Assembly (NCBI GenBank): GCA_023614405.1
Contig: CM042684.1
Location: 535,292,682-535,356,681 of the forward strand
From: Avena insularis
Lineage: Eukaryota; Streptophyta; Magnoliopsida; Poales; Poaceae
Direction: 5' to 3'
DNA length: 64,000 nucleotides
Below the pieces are notes generated by a model. The model was not told the origin of the DNA. It worked only from the letters and a program-made list of their open reading frames with translations, and made no database searches. Position numbers and translations under genes: made by a program. The first letter of the stretch is position 1. The number at the start of each line of letters is the position of its first letter. Below are positions 45,619-57,720 of this stretch, piece after piece.

Positions 45619-48600
45619 ATGGCTGATAATGGGTGGATGTACAGTGGCCGTAGTAGTGTTGTTGACAAAAGCAGGAGTGGCTATGGAAGACCGATATCTT
45701 AGTGAAGGAGTTATCGCGTGGTTCTAGGGCAGGCCTACTTCCAACTTGCCCTTGCGCTCGTTGTAATAAGCGTCATTGTCAGTCCAAGGATGATATGAAA
45801 AAACACCTTTTGAAATCTAGGTATATGCCGGACTTTGTCACGACGATCGACTTTACTCAGTACGACCGTGACAGAGGTGAGGTGATGCGGCAGCGGATCA
45901 ATGGCAATGAGGGCGATGGGATTAGGAACTTGCTAGATGATCTCCATGATGCAAACATGGTAGATTCGCCACCTTCAGGTGAACCAGAGGAACCACCAGA
46001 ACCGAAAGAACCGCGTGAACTGGAGGAACTAGAGCCAAGCGCGAAGGCCTTCTATGATATGATGGCCTCGGCTAAGAGGCCTCTGTACGAGGGTTCAAAG
46101 ATTTCTCAGCTCGATGCCATCTCGCAAGTACTAACTAAAAGGCTCCAGTACGGCAACACCCGTTCATGCTTTGAAGATCATCTGCAGACATATGGTAACA
46201 TGTTGCCCGAAGGGCATTGTCTGCCTAAAACCATGTACGAAGTGAAGAAAATAGTGCAAACGCTCAACATGGAATACGAAAAGATAGATTGTTGTCCAAA
46301 AGGCTGCCTCTTGTTTTGGAAACAGTTTGCGGGTGACAAGTACTGTAGCAAGTGTGGGGCCTCTAGGTATCATGAGGTAAAGGGAGCCGATGGTCAGATG
46401 ACACAGTCAAAAGTCGCTATGAAGATTCTTTGTTATCTCCCGTTTATAAAAAGAATCCAGTGGCTTTACATGACCAAGGAGTCTGCCACACAAATGACAT
46501 GGCACAAGACGGGGAAGAGATACGAGGACGAAACCAGACGGTAAAGATGGGACATCCATCTGATGGTAAGGCATGGAAGAACTTTGATAGAGACCACCCC
46601 GATGAGGCAGCAGAGGCTCGGAACGTCAGAATTGCGATTGCAACCGATGGATTCAATCCATATGGTATGTCGACTGCCTCGTACAGCTGCTGGCCCGTAT
46701 TTGTTATTCCGCTCGATCTCCCTCCCGGAGCCCTAATGCAAAGGAAGACCATATTCCTATCGCTGATCATTCCAGGGCCTGAATACCCGGGGAAGAATTT
46801 GAGTGTCTACATGCAGCCGCTTGTGGAAGATCTGAACCACTCTTGGCACCACGGGATGTTGACATACGACCGTGCATCGAAGACAAACTTCTACATGAAA
46901 GTTTGGTTCCACTATTCCATGCACGACATGCCCGGGTATGCCCTATTCTGCGGATGGTGTACAGCTGGTAAGTGGCCATGCCCAGTGTGCAGGCACCTAC
47001 TTGAGTTCCTTTGGCTAAAGGCGGGTAAAAAGTATTCCGCATTTGACACGCATCGACCGTACCTCACAAGAGAGCATCGATTCAGACAAGACAAAAAGAA
47101 CTTCATCAAGGGCAAAGTTGTGCTTGAAGAAAAAAGATACCAACTTTCGATGGTGTAGCTGTTGATGCCGAGCTATGTGCTCTCGTGCGTACTGAGTCCA
47201 GTGTCCCACAATTTGCATACTGAGTCCGGAGTCAATCTTTCAACTGGAAAAGTCACCGGGCTCAAGAGTCACGACTATCATATATGGATTGAGCGGCTGA
47301 TGCCGGTGATGGTTCGAGGGTATCTCCCTGAGCATGTCTGGAGACTGCTTGCAGATTTGAGCCATTTCTTCCTTGCGCTCTGTGCTAGCGATATGTCCCT
47401 AATTATTGAGAAGCTGCATGATGTAGTGCGGAGTTGCTATGCAAGTTAGAAGATCTTTCCTCCTGGCTTCTTTACTCCGATGTTACATATCATTGTGCAT
47501 CTCGCGAACGAGGCACTCTTGGGTGGGTCGGTGCAGTTTTGTTGGCAGTTTTGTATTGAGAGAGAGTTTAAGTATATTAGATACAAATGTGGAAACAAAA
47601 GTGCTATTGAAGCCAGCATAGCTGAGGCAACTATCCTCCAGGAGATAACAAACGCCACGACAACGTACTATGACGATGATGTTCCCACTATGCATAACCC
47701 GGTGTGTCGGTACAATGTCGACGAGCCCAAGCATGACCCCAAGCTCCTCCCCTTCCAGTGTCCCGGTGGCAAGGCCGGTGGCGCAACCATTTATACCTTA
47801 AAAAAGGAAGAGAAGGATTGCATAATGCTCTATGTGCTTATGAACATGAAGGAAGTGGTCCGCGGTGAGAAGGAAGAGGAGGATGAAGAAAATCAAGTGC
47901 CCAGTTTCCTTAGGTAATATGGTGAACAAATTACTTTGCAAATAATAACTCGGTTTTGGTCTAATATGATTTTCTCATTTTAGCCAATTCACGGATGAAA
48001 TGTGGTCGGGAACGACAGATCCCTCTGATGCGGAGTTGGACACTCTTACGAAGAGGGTGCCCCAGAAAGAAAATTTTCACGTCTTGGTTCTATGAGAAGG
48101 TAATTTTAACTGTCCCTCTTACCCGGCAATCCATGGCTTGTCCCTCTTACTACGTAACTAATGCACAATTTGTGCGAACTTGTAGGGAGCTGATCCCAAC
48201 GTTGAGATGTCGGATGAGTTGAGATGTGTCTCCCAGGGTTGTAATCGTCGAGTCGAGATGTATGAGAAGTATGATGTGAATGGGTATCGCTTCCATATAG
48301 AGTCTCACCAGAACCGTCGGCCTAATGCAAAAACTAAAAATATCGGGGTCTTCACAAGAGGTGTTGATGACTTTGATTACTACGGAAGGTTACAAAATGT
48401 ATACGAGCTGACGTTCAATAATACACCCGTAGAACTCAAGCTCGTTGTGTTCAAGTGCCACTGGTTCGACCCACACAGTGGACAGAGAAGTACCCCTTCC
48501 ATTGGGTTAGTTGAAGTACGGCCTTCAACCACTTATAGCGGATCCGCTGTCTATGTTGTGGCTCAACAAGCCAAGCAAGTTTATTATTTGCCCTACCCAT

Positions 48601-49000
48601 GTCAGAAAGAGGAACTCAAGGGCTGGGAAATCGTGTTCCAGGTATCTCCACATGGTAAGCTACCCATGCCCTCCGATGATGATTACAACAACATTGACCC
48701 TAGAACATATGAGGGAATTTTCTATCAAGAGCAAGAGAACTTTGGGGACTTTGAATTACAAGATCTTGAGGACCTAAATATAAAGGACATAAATAGAGAA
48801 CAAGAGCAAGAGAACTTCGTGGTGAGGTAGTCACGAATATAAAGGACATAAATATGCCCAGCAAGTTACATTGAAAATGGCAGCGATAATGAGCCTACAG
48901 ATGCCGCGATGAGCCTCCAACTTTCGTCTCACGTGATAGTGATGTTGATAGTGCTGATGAGAACCCAAGACATAATGATGAGAGTGATGATGAGTGGTGA
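45619..49000 (+). pseudogene. CACTA transposase, TNP2 / DUF4218 / DUF4216, broken
   Basis: This is the catalytic protein type (TnpD/TNP2) that cuts and moves CACTA ends in the nucleus. An ATG at 45619 starts MADNGWMYSGR. After a frame change near 45660 a Cys-rich Transpos_assoc module follows (CPCARCNKRHC). TNP2 spans about 46150-47160: CCPKGCLLFWKQF, YCSKCGASRYHE, LYMTKESATQMTWH, then after a frameshift near 46530 MGHPSDGKAWKNFD, RIAIATDGFNPYGM, YALFCGWCTAGKWPCPVC. A DUF4218 region comes next (GLKSHDYHIWIERLMP, IEASIAEATIL, 47230-47917), split by a frame change near 47450. An intron and another exon lead to DUF4216 (YDVNGYRFHIESHQ, VFKCHWFDP, QVYYLPYPC, 48207-48830). An acidic tail can be followed to TGA at 48998-49000. 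At least four frame lesions make it non-functional as read. Confidence 0.85.
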
Positions 49001-49250
49001 GGGTCTTTTATGTCTTTTATGTCTTTATTATGTCTTTATTATGTCTTTATTTCATCTTTTATGTCTTTATTAGGTCTTTATGCTTCTTAATTGGATCATG
49101 TCCTTAATTATGTCCTTAATTGCATTGCGTCTTTATTTTCTTAATTATGTCTTTATTTTTCATCTTTATTATGTCCTTAATTGCATTGCGTATTTATTTT
49201 TCATCTTTATTATGCTTAATTGTTTACCTCTTCTCAATGCAGGTGATTGA
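49001..49250 (+). repeat. TATGTCTTTAT-type degenerate repeat between the CACTA genes
   Basis: Some fifteen degenerate copies of TATGTCTTTAT / TATGTCCTTAAT fill the spacer. It ends at TTCTCAATGCAG, a good splice acceptor just before the ATG of the next gene, so the tract probably lies in a leader intron. Confidence 0.65.
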
Positions 49251-49255
49251 CCAAT

Positions 49256-51740
49256 ATGAGCCAAGGCAAGGAATCATCGTCCTCTTTGCTTAAGGTGATG
49301 AAGCAGAAGAAGGTTACCAAAAGTGGAAGAGCACCCATTCCAAACTCGCGTTACACTAACGCCAGTGAGAGAGGAGGAGGTGCAGGACGAGGTGAGGGAG
49401 GAGGGGGGCTTCCCCCGAGGGGAGGACGAGGTGGAGGACGAGGTGGAAGACGAGGTGTACGCCTTCTGAGTGACCTACCCTCCGCTTCTGGTGACGTGGC
49501 TTTCCAGTCTGCTTACTCAGAATCTCTTGATGAGGAGTCTCGAGACTTGGAGGGGGGTCTCGAGACCAGGAGGGGGGTTCTCGAGACCAGGAGTCGGGGC
49601 CGTCTGCGCCGCCGAAGAAGCCAAAGATTTGTGGGGAATCAGGTGTCCCTAAAGAAAAATATGAACCGCGATCCGAGGAGGAGAAACGCATCATTACGCC
49701 TAACGGCATTGAGTAAGTGGCTTGTAATTTCATTTTGGTCATAACAATTTGGCATGTACTAATGTTTGATTATTGTGCAGCAATTGGACATTTCCTCCGG
49801 GTACCGTCGCTAACACCTTAGTTGGAGCTCTAATTAGGAAGTTTTGGTCGGGCTTCTACACTCCCGTCCCCAACGGCGAGAGGAAGCTAGCCACGCAGTG
49901 GGCACACTATGAGGTCGTCGAATACCCGGGCTATGGGAAAGCTTCTGATGCCGTGATCACCAAGTTTTGGGTAAGGCAAACTTTTCGAGTTTTGTTCATA
50001 GTTGATGACCCCACCATGCTAACTTTTCGAGTTTTGTTCACAATTTTTTTATGCATGATTGAAGAGATTCTATAGGGTGCTTCTAGAGGAGCAGGACAGG
50101 GCAGACAAGACCTTGCGGGGGGCTTGTACGAGGTTGACACGGCAACAGTTCTACAATCAGAAGCATACCACCACCAATCTATACAGCTGCCGGAAGTTGG
50201 GCAAGAAGGCGCCGAAGCATGTGATTGTGAAGGAACAACCAACATTGTCCAAGGAAGATTACGCCGGGGTAAGTAAATTGTCAATGAGATTCTATGTTGT
50301 TGCTAAGTTGCAATTGCATTATCCATTCTTCAAACGAGTATTGATTTTTCAGGTTATGCCCGCGTGGGCCGATGGTAAGAATGATGCATGGGCGGCGTTG
50401 ACGGCAAGGTGGGGCGGGGAAGACCCTGAGTTCAACGCCTTGAGCGAGCAGAACAAGGCAAACAGCGCTCGGGGGACACATTGCGGAAACCTCAACCATG
50501 ATCGCTTCAAGGCCAAAATGGTATAGATGCAACAATCTGCATTTATTTCCCCTCATGTTCCTACTTGATACGCATAACACTTCTTTGGTGATGCAGGAGG
50601 CAAAAGCTGGGAGGCCTGTTTCCGACTATGAAGTCTGGGAAAGGATGAAGCAGAAGAGGCCCGATCTGTCCTAGCCTCAGCCCTCGCTTCCCGAGTTCTA
50701 CGGCACTGTCGAGGTGGATGGTGCTAACTACCTCGAGGCGTTCAGTGGTTTTCACCCGGAGGTGGAAGACCCTAGGTATGAGGAGACCAATGTGAGAGCG
50801 TTGGTCTTGGCAGGGCGCGGCCGGGAGCATGGCCGTTTGAAGGTTCTCGATAGGGTGACCCCGCGAACTCCTGCTTTGAGCCTCACGCGTGTCAAGGCTA
50901 CCCTCACCACCGATGACCCCGCTATTCCGCCTCGTCGACGGCCTTCCCAAGCGAACGCCGATGTAAGTTTTTATTATTTCAATCCTCTTTCTGACATTTG
51001 TTCCCGAGTGGCTAAGTTGACGAGATTCATTATTTTTGAAATTGTAGCCGGCTTTGGACGCGGCCTACAAGGCCGCTCATATGGAACATGTGGTGGCGCT
51101 TGAGGCGTGGAAGCAGACCCGAGATGCCTACGAGGTGTGGGCAGAGTGTCGAGATGTTGTAAGTTTCAACCTTTTTTTTGCAACAGATGACAAGTCCCGC
51201 TTTCCCTAGTTTAAACATTTAATTCTGCAACGCTTGACACCAAAACTTTCTTGCGGGCTGACGAGAAGTTTTATGCCACTTGAGAGCGGGATATGCTACC
51301 ACCACGGCCAGCTAGGCCGGGGTTGCAGCCAATCTTCCCATCAAAGCACGAATTCGCTTTGACCTTCTACTCAGGGACTCCGGTAAGTTATTTGCTAACT
51401 ACGTCATTACCGCGCAACTGTGTCTTGGTGGTTGCTAACTCTGGCTCAAACGTGTAGGGAGCGGGATCCTCCACCATGGTACCCTTTGGTCGAGCAGCCG
51501 CCGCCGACTTTCTCGCGCACGATGACACCGGTTCATACCGGTCGTGGTTCTCCTGGTGCTTCCGGTGGTGCTTCGGGTGGTGGTGATTCTACTCCTGATG
51601 ATGATGCTTCTCCTTCTACCGGTCGTGGCGGTGGTACTCCTCCTTCTTCCGGTGCTGGTTCGACGGCGGCTGTTCCACGTTGTTGTACGCCTGACTTCAC
51701 GCAGGGAGACATGGGTCTCTCTAGCTCTCTGGATTTGTAG
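49256..51740 (+). pseudogene. Second CACTA gene, Ptta/En/Spm (Transposase_24)-like, broken
   Basis: Likely the TnpA-type DNA-binding partner that recognises subterminal motifs. Exons by frame and GT-AG sites: 49256-49712, 49781-49970, 50065-50268, 50353-50520, 50597-50962, 51048-51158, with further pieces near 51290-51400 and 51459-51740. Exon 1 encodes an Arg/Gly box (GRGEGGGG, GGRGGGRGGRRG). Then NWTFPPGTVANTLVGALIRKFW, a typical Transposase_24 start, and DAWAALTARWGGEDPEF and RGTHCGNLNHDRFK follow, with EAKAGRPVSDYEVWERMK at exon 5. The C-terminus is Gly/Ser/Asp-rich and low in complexity. Lesions: a frame change within exon 1 near 49600, and TAG at 50672-50674 in exon 5. Intron phases fit the other exons. 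Ends are less certain than the core. Confidence 0.75.
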
Positions 51741-51938
51741 GGAACTTTTGTATCGATACTACCTATGTGGATGATCTACCTATCATGTACCTATATGATA
51801 TTTTGATGATGATGACCTTATGTTTGCCTTTAGGTGTATGTGTTGAATGCTCTGCCTAGAATCTGGGTTGCGGGAGTTTTAAACATGCAGGAAATGAAGC
51901 AAAACAGACCCAAATAAATAAAACTGGGCAGACTCTAT

Positions 51939-52463
51939 GCCGACGGCATTGCCGTCGGCGTAGAGACGACCATATGGCACCTAGTCAACCTGGGCCGACG
52001 GCATTGCCGTCGGCGTGCATCTGCGTGGCCCAGCAAGTCAGCCTGGGCCGACGGCATTGCCGTCGGTGTAGGGTCCTACGTGGCCCAGCAAATCAACCTG
52101 GGCCGACGGCATTACCGTCAGCGTAAGGACCACGCAAGAGCTGCAGGGACGGACACGTGGCGTGCTGGGCCGACGGTGAGGCCGTCGGCGTATAGAGGAG
52201 GGAGCTGACGGACGTTACCTGCGCCAAGTGGGCCCCGTGGAGCCTACGCCGACGGCACGTGCACCGATGGCTCTAACTTCCCGTCGGCCTAGGTTATACG
52301 CCGAAGGGTTTTCGTACGCCTACGGGATCCGTGTATACGCCTACGGGTTGCTACGCCGACGGGTTTACGCCGACGGCCACCGTCGGTGCAGCCTACCCCG
52401 ACGGTATACTGGGTGTACGCCGACGGGTTCCGGCCGTCGGCGCTAGGCTCATTTCCTGTAGTG
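51939..52463. repeat. Right subterminal repeat region of CACTA
   Basis: Four copies of the 21-base palindrome type GCCGACGGCATTGCCGTCGG start at 51939, 51993, 52047 and 52102, a period of 54-55 bases with CTGGGCC and GTGGCCCAGCAA between them. More single GCCGACGG and GTCGGCG motifs continue to the terminus. The zone mirrors the left end and fits subterminal binding sites of the transposase complex. Confidence 0.88.
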
Positions 52464-54122
52464 TATTAATAATTATGAACAATAGTAGTACAAAGAGCTC
52501 AACAGTAATAAAAATTATACATTACCTGTGCATTTATTCTTGCTTTAAACCCAAAGAAAGAATAAATGTAGGCATGCAAGTTGCATCCAAAATGGGCTTG
52601 TCGACTGGTCAATGGATAAACATTAATTAATGCCTGAGATTTAAGTACCAGGGGATTATAGTGGAAAATGTATTTACTAGAATCTCTAGCTCGAGATGTG
52701 GATTATAAGAAACCAGATGGAGTACAAAAGTAGAGAGTTAAGAGTCCTTAGGGCGATAGATTTATGAAGCATGAGTGATGCATCGACATCAATTACATAA
52801 CCAATCTATGTTGGGCAGGCGCCAAGCCGACCAGTTGTGTGCTACTCCCCCCTCTCCCCCGGTTCTTCGTCTCTCTCGGTGCTTAGAAGTCATAGCTCAA
52901 CTTGCTAGGCATCGGCTAGGCCCGTCTTGCATGCTCGTTGTGATAGTTAAACGCTCACCACACCCAAAGTGTCGTGATGGTGGACAAGAAGGTTCTATCA
53001 TTGTCATCCCGTTTGGCGCCTCTGGTGGTGTCGTCATATTGATGTCTGGTACGCCATGAGGGGGTACTCGAGGCGTGGAAAGAGAGGGGGTGTGAGACAT
53101 GAGTATGTCTGGAACGGGGAGCACACACGTGTACCCAGGGTGACCTCGACAATGCCTATAATTATGGACTTGAATTGATGGAAAAGGAGAACGCTGATGA
53201 TTTCGTCGTCCTATCAAACAAACAAGGAAGTCGAATCAGTATGATCGTTATTGTAGAAGATAATTACATGATCGCTAGTTCGCTAGATGCAATCTAACTC
53301 ATGGCGGGTTGTGCCTTACTCAAAGCTAGGGTGCTTTGTTTGTCAGCTCCTCCCAGCCTATATATGAGAGGTTGGGTCTCAGAGTCCAACACGGATCGGT
53401 TACAAGTTTGATTACAGCTACCCGACTATGTCCGTTTGTATTTCTATCTTTATTAACACGTCTGGTTCCTGGGCTTCGGATGCTTTCAGGAATCCTAATT
53501 CTTTGTGGGCTTCATGAGCCGTAATTTAAGTATGTACCGGATATATACCAATTATGGAAATCCAATAAGTCATACTCATGTCATTAGCCCGTGAGACTCT
53601 ATCTGAATCATAGATTCGGGTTGTCTCAAAGACATTTTTCAGCATTGAACCTGAAGATTTCTTCGAGTAAACTTTATTAATAAATATTTTTGTCATGGGG
53701 ATTTTGGTAAAATGAGTTTGTTGCATCCGACGGACCGGGAACCAGTTAATTTCTCTTGGGTAAAAAAATCATGAACCTACTTCAAGCACAAGTCATCGGA
53801 CTCAAACTTGGTATATACTGGCGTAATTCAGCTCGGGCTGTGGAGGTCTTATCGAGTCTAAATTCCAGTTTTATGTTTTGGGTGCCCAACGTGTTCGTTG
53901 AGATTTTTTATCATATCGTCAATATGGAAATTTACTAGCAGAGCGCATTCGGGTGCGATTACTAGGCCTCATAGGACGGATCTTGGGGTCTTATCTTCAT
54001 GTCCATAGACATGGCATTCAGATATGTTATCACGGCAGACACGATCCGAGAATTTTAAATTTTTCATCAACTTCCTTGTTTGGTTGTTGGAGTTGTTGAA
54101 GTCGCTAACTTGTTATCATTTT
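52464..54122. other. Non-genic stretch, retroelement-like, with an LTR-type TATA
   Basis: The first 300 bases are unique AT-rich flank of the CACTA. From about 53230 the sequence has LTR character, including CAGCCTATATATGAGAGG (TATA at 53359-53365) and AT-rich sequence with TTTATTAATAAATA. No LTR ends or coding motifs could be fixed; short ORFs below 106 codons have no domain features. Confidence 0.3.
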
Positions 54123-54640
54123 CACCGGGTGCACTATTTAACGCTCCCGATTAGAGTAAATGTTTGAGGATACACTTGGGTAATGCTCATAGGTTTTATA
54201 CCTCGTCGTCTTTGTGGGAGGATTTTTTTCCTTTTTCTATCGGGTGCGCGGCCAGCTCTCCCAATGGGAGTAGCCCCCAAGGCTACATTCAAATTTTGTA
54301 TTCGAGTGTAGGCTCAAAGTTTGTCTTCATGAGCTCCATTGTCGACTCTGTTGGAGGATTCGTTATTTCTTTCGGGTGCATGGTCAGCGCTCCCGATGGA
54401 AGTAGCCTCCGAGGCTATGTCCGAATGCTTCCGTTCGAGCATAGGCTCAAGTCTTTATCATTTGAGGATATCCTCAACTCAGGTCTTCTTTTGCTTCAAT
54501 CATCATATTTATCGGGTGCATGGTCACCGCTCCCAATGGGAGTTTCCCCCGAGTCTGTCTTCGAATGCTTGCGTCCCAGCATAGGCTCAAGTCTTGATCA
54601 TTCGTGGAAATGTTGGACTCGGGGCTTGCATTTTTAGTTT
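54123..54640 (+). repeat. Diverged tandem repeat, about 130-145 bp, 4 copies
   Basis: Copies are marked by CGGGTGCRYGGYCA...GCTCCCRATGGRAGT, then CCGAGGCTAY and CATAGGCTCAAG, starting near 54127 (partial), 54240, 54378 and 54515. The 157-codon ORF across them is a by-product of the repeat. The tract lies upstream of the accessory pseudogene, consistent with the same Gypsy family context. Confidence 0.75.
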
Positions 54641-54994
54641 TTCTTCAAGTACTTTTTTACTGGTACACCCGATGTTTTTTTGTTGTTGCTCATGACGTCA
54701 TTGTTGACGAAGATGGCGTTCTTAAGTAACTTTGGAGAGCACTCGAAGGGATGTTTCACTGGTGGTCCCATGACGAAGGCTAACGAGGTGTGGAGAACAT
54801 GTCAGCGGTGAGTTTGACCGCACGACCCCACATCACGCAGGAATCGAGGCACCGCGCAATTTCCTTCCGAAGTTACCGCAGTAATTATTTCTCATTACGG
54901 CGGACTCTTCATTTTATCAATGAATACGTGTCATCCGCAGGTTTCATTTGATGAATATCTTCCAGATCCAATGGCTCTAGTTTACCGCAGCTAC

Positions 54995-55002
54995 TTTATA
55001 AG
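54995..55002 (+). promoter_or_regulatory. Candidate TATA box of the second accessory gene
   Basis: CTACTTTATAAGCATCG lies about 140 bases before the ATG at 55136, followed by a CT-rich leader (CTCCTTCCGCCGCTGTCC). Confidence 0.4.
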
Positions 55003-55135
55003 CATCGTGGGGAATTTTACTGCTCATCCTCTCCTTCCGCCGCTGTCCTTCCTCCTCCTTGCACCGCATCTACTCCAACGCCGCTGCTCTTTCTTGCTTA
55101 CCTTCTCACACATCTGCACCTTCGATGACATCACC

Positions 55136-57263
55136 ATGTGGAGAAGTAAGGGTGGAGGTTCCACCGCTGATACCATGACAGCCAAGCCATGGGTCATTGG
55201 ATGGACCCCTCAAAGTGTACACAACGGGACATGCGCGAGGCCCGGAAGTATGCGCTCCTAAAGGATGGCTCCTTCAAGCTTCCCGGTGACGAGGCCACGC
55301 CCGTACCTGAATAGGGATGGCGGGTAATGTTCATCGCATTTCTCTATCTAGGTCTTTCTCTCCCTGCCCACGAATTTCTTCGTGAGCCTCTTTTTGTGTA
55401 CGGCGTGCAACTCTATCAGCCCACTCCCAACTCCACCGTTCATAGTGCTATCTTCATTACGCTTTGTGAGAGGTTCCTTGGGATCCACCCCCATTAGGGC
55501 CTTTCGAAACGTTTCTTTTCTATCAAGAGGAACACGACGAAGACATTTTTTATGATATTGGAGGCACCGTCATCAGTGTTTGCAAAGACGCCGACTACTT
55601 CGACCTCAAATTTGCTGATTCTACCCAAGATTGGCGGAAGAAATGGTTCTGTATCAAGGACAAATCATCTGATGGCCAGCTGCATGGATTAGCTCCTTTT
55701 GACCCGACGAAAAGCGTGAAGAAGCTCAAGTCTTGGGGAGAAGACACAACTCTAGAGGATATTACAAAGATGCAACGCATGGTGGACCGTATCCGCGATC
55801 TTCGTTATACAGCTGGAAAACAAGTTTTGGGTGTCCATGTTATAACACACTTTCTTCACATCCGAGTTCAACCTCTTCAGGGCCGGATTTCTGGCATGTG
55901 GATATATACTGGTAAAAAGGACCCGGTGAGGGCGTACCCAGAAAATATGACATGCGCTGAGCTCGAGAAGAAAGTTAGGTCCCTCACCAATCTTACCAAG
56001 CACGACTCATTTCCATCTAAATGTCAAGTTAAGCCTTTTCGCAAAAAGAACCTTGTACCCGATGTAAGTCCATGTCTCTTGTCTCCGATCTATTGAGTTC
56101 TTTTCCTTTAATATGTGATTTACTTATATCCAATTTTCCTTTGTGTTTTATGTAGAATCATGATAATTTGGAATCCATTGCCTCATACTGGCGAGGTCTT
56201 TGAACCTTCTACTGAATCCGAAGAGAATACCGAGGCTGGAGTTGTGGGAGACACCAAAGAAAATGACGAAAACTCCAGCTCTCGTTCTTTTCGCACTCCA
56301 ATTGTGGCTGTACCTTCCGCAAACTCTGAATCCTTCAAGGTCAAGGTTATAGTTAGCCAGGGAAAAAGGAAACGCGACAAAGTGGACATCCAAGATACTG
56401 AATATTCCTATGATTCGAGTGTTGCGAAGCCACCAATGATTCAACCACTGAGGACGGATCCCCCTAGAAGAAGGGAACTTCTTTGGTTTACATAGAATGT
56501 TAGCTCGTAAGTTTTTGATGCTTCCTCTTTTATTTTTCTTCTGAGATTATATTATTTCTTCTTTTAATCGAAGTTATTTTTGCTTTGGTTTAGTGGCGAT
56601 GTGGAGGAAAAAACTTCTCCAAAACTGCCTATTGCTGACGCAGCCGATGGGGTGGACGTCACCGCCAGGTCACCCACAAAAGCGATGGAACCATCCAACC
56701 CACAGGAAGAAACGGCGGGTGAGCTGACCCCGAAGGATCTTGTGGTGACGCCTGAAGCTCCTCCCCAAAAGTATACAAAGAATGCCGACAAAGGTGTGAT
56801 CCTGTCAGAAAACCCGACTGATCCTGACATGAAGAACGTAAGTTTTCTCTTCTTTATTCATCGTGTCTTGCTTTACTTCACAACCCCCGAGTGTTTGATG
56901 ATGCTCCTCTTTTTTTATTTTCCTCAGCCGATAATGCGTGAGATGGTCGAGATGGCCGCTCGTGTTATCATGATTCAACATGATGCTTCTTTCGCTAAAG
57001 GTTTTTGCCTTCTGTCCTCTTTGAATATTTCACTCTAGAGATTGTTCCTTTGAATAACTTTGCCTTCTACCGCAGCTATTGCTGATGAGTCCGAGATTAT
57101 TCATGATGCTGCTCTTATGCGTGTGGATGATCTTGAAGCAAAGCTAAAGGACACTAAAAAGGAACTCGAAAATCCCGGAGAGCGGCCAAACCCGAGGCGG
57201 AGAATCATGAAGCCGAAGCTTCTTTTGCATCAGGACGTGATGAGAACCTTCAAAGAGGCTTGA
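55136..57263 (+). pseudogene. Second Transposase_28-like accessory gene, decayed
   Basis: Same gene type as at 1-3703, here with the N-terminal domain present. The domain reads GWRVMFIAFLYLGLSLPAHEF, VYGVQLYQPTPNSTVHSAIFI, LCERFLGIHPH, and after a frameshift near 55545 DADYFDLKFADSTQDWRKKWF. Exon 1 ends at 56063 (CCCGAT/GTAAG). Later pieces at about 56156-56498, 56594-56840, 56929-57000 and 57077-57263 give acidic, Ser/Pro-rich sequence and a start of coiled coil (MRVDDLEAKLKDTKKELEN). Lesions include TAG at 55312 and 55495 plus several frameshifts; the coiled-coil part is cut short near 57263. It has no nearby pol gene, so it is a fragment of a Gypsy element. Confidence 0.65.
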
Positions 57264-57720
57264 AGACCTTAACTCCTCCTTATCAAGTGATGCATGTAAA
57301 ATGCATACCTGAAATTTGTATTTTGTTGCTATGAATTCCCACATATTTGTTACATATATGATGTTATATTCATGTTTACATTGATTTATGAGGATTTACT
57401 AATTATTCCCTTTATTTTGTTTATAACTCTGCAGGACAGGAAAACCCTGTTTTATGTATTTTTGCCTTTCAGTGACCTAAACAAAGTCAAATGCAGATGG
57501 GCTTTCGGGGATGTCAATATTTCGTCAAGATAAGCACTAGCAGTACTTGGACCTCACCAGAAGAGCCATCCTTGTGGGAAAAAGACGCTTGCTACAACAT
57601 TCTGCACTTGGAGTCCCAACGAATTGGTACACAAAGTTGTTGCCATCAATAAGTAATTCACTTATTCTCGCCCGGAATCCGATAATTTTTCCCTGAACCT
57701 TGGCCTATGATTTACTGTTC
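57264..57720. other. Non-genic stretch
   Basis: AT-rich sequence without ORFs, probably the decayed rest of the accessory gene and element junctions. Nothing further recognised. Confidence 0.3.

Larger units (their letters stand above)
25611..52463 (+). mobile_element. CACTA (En/Spm) DNA transposon, 26,853 bp
   Basis: The element starts CACTACGGCAGAAG at 25611 and ends CATTTCCTGTAGTG at 52463; the right end inverted is CACTACAGGAAATG. The inverted repeats agree in the first six bases and at scattered positions after. TAT flanks both sides. Both ends carry many GCCGACGGC/GCCGTCGGC subterminal motifs, the expected transposase-binding zone. The right part holds two transposase-type genes, both reading toward the right end. 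The middle is a 17.5-kb satellite array. CACTA elements of this size are at the top of the range I know for grasses; most of the excess is the array. Both genes are damaged, so it would need proteins from another copy. Confidence 0.9.
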
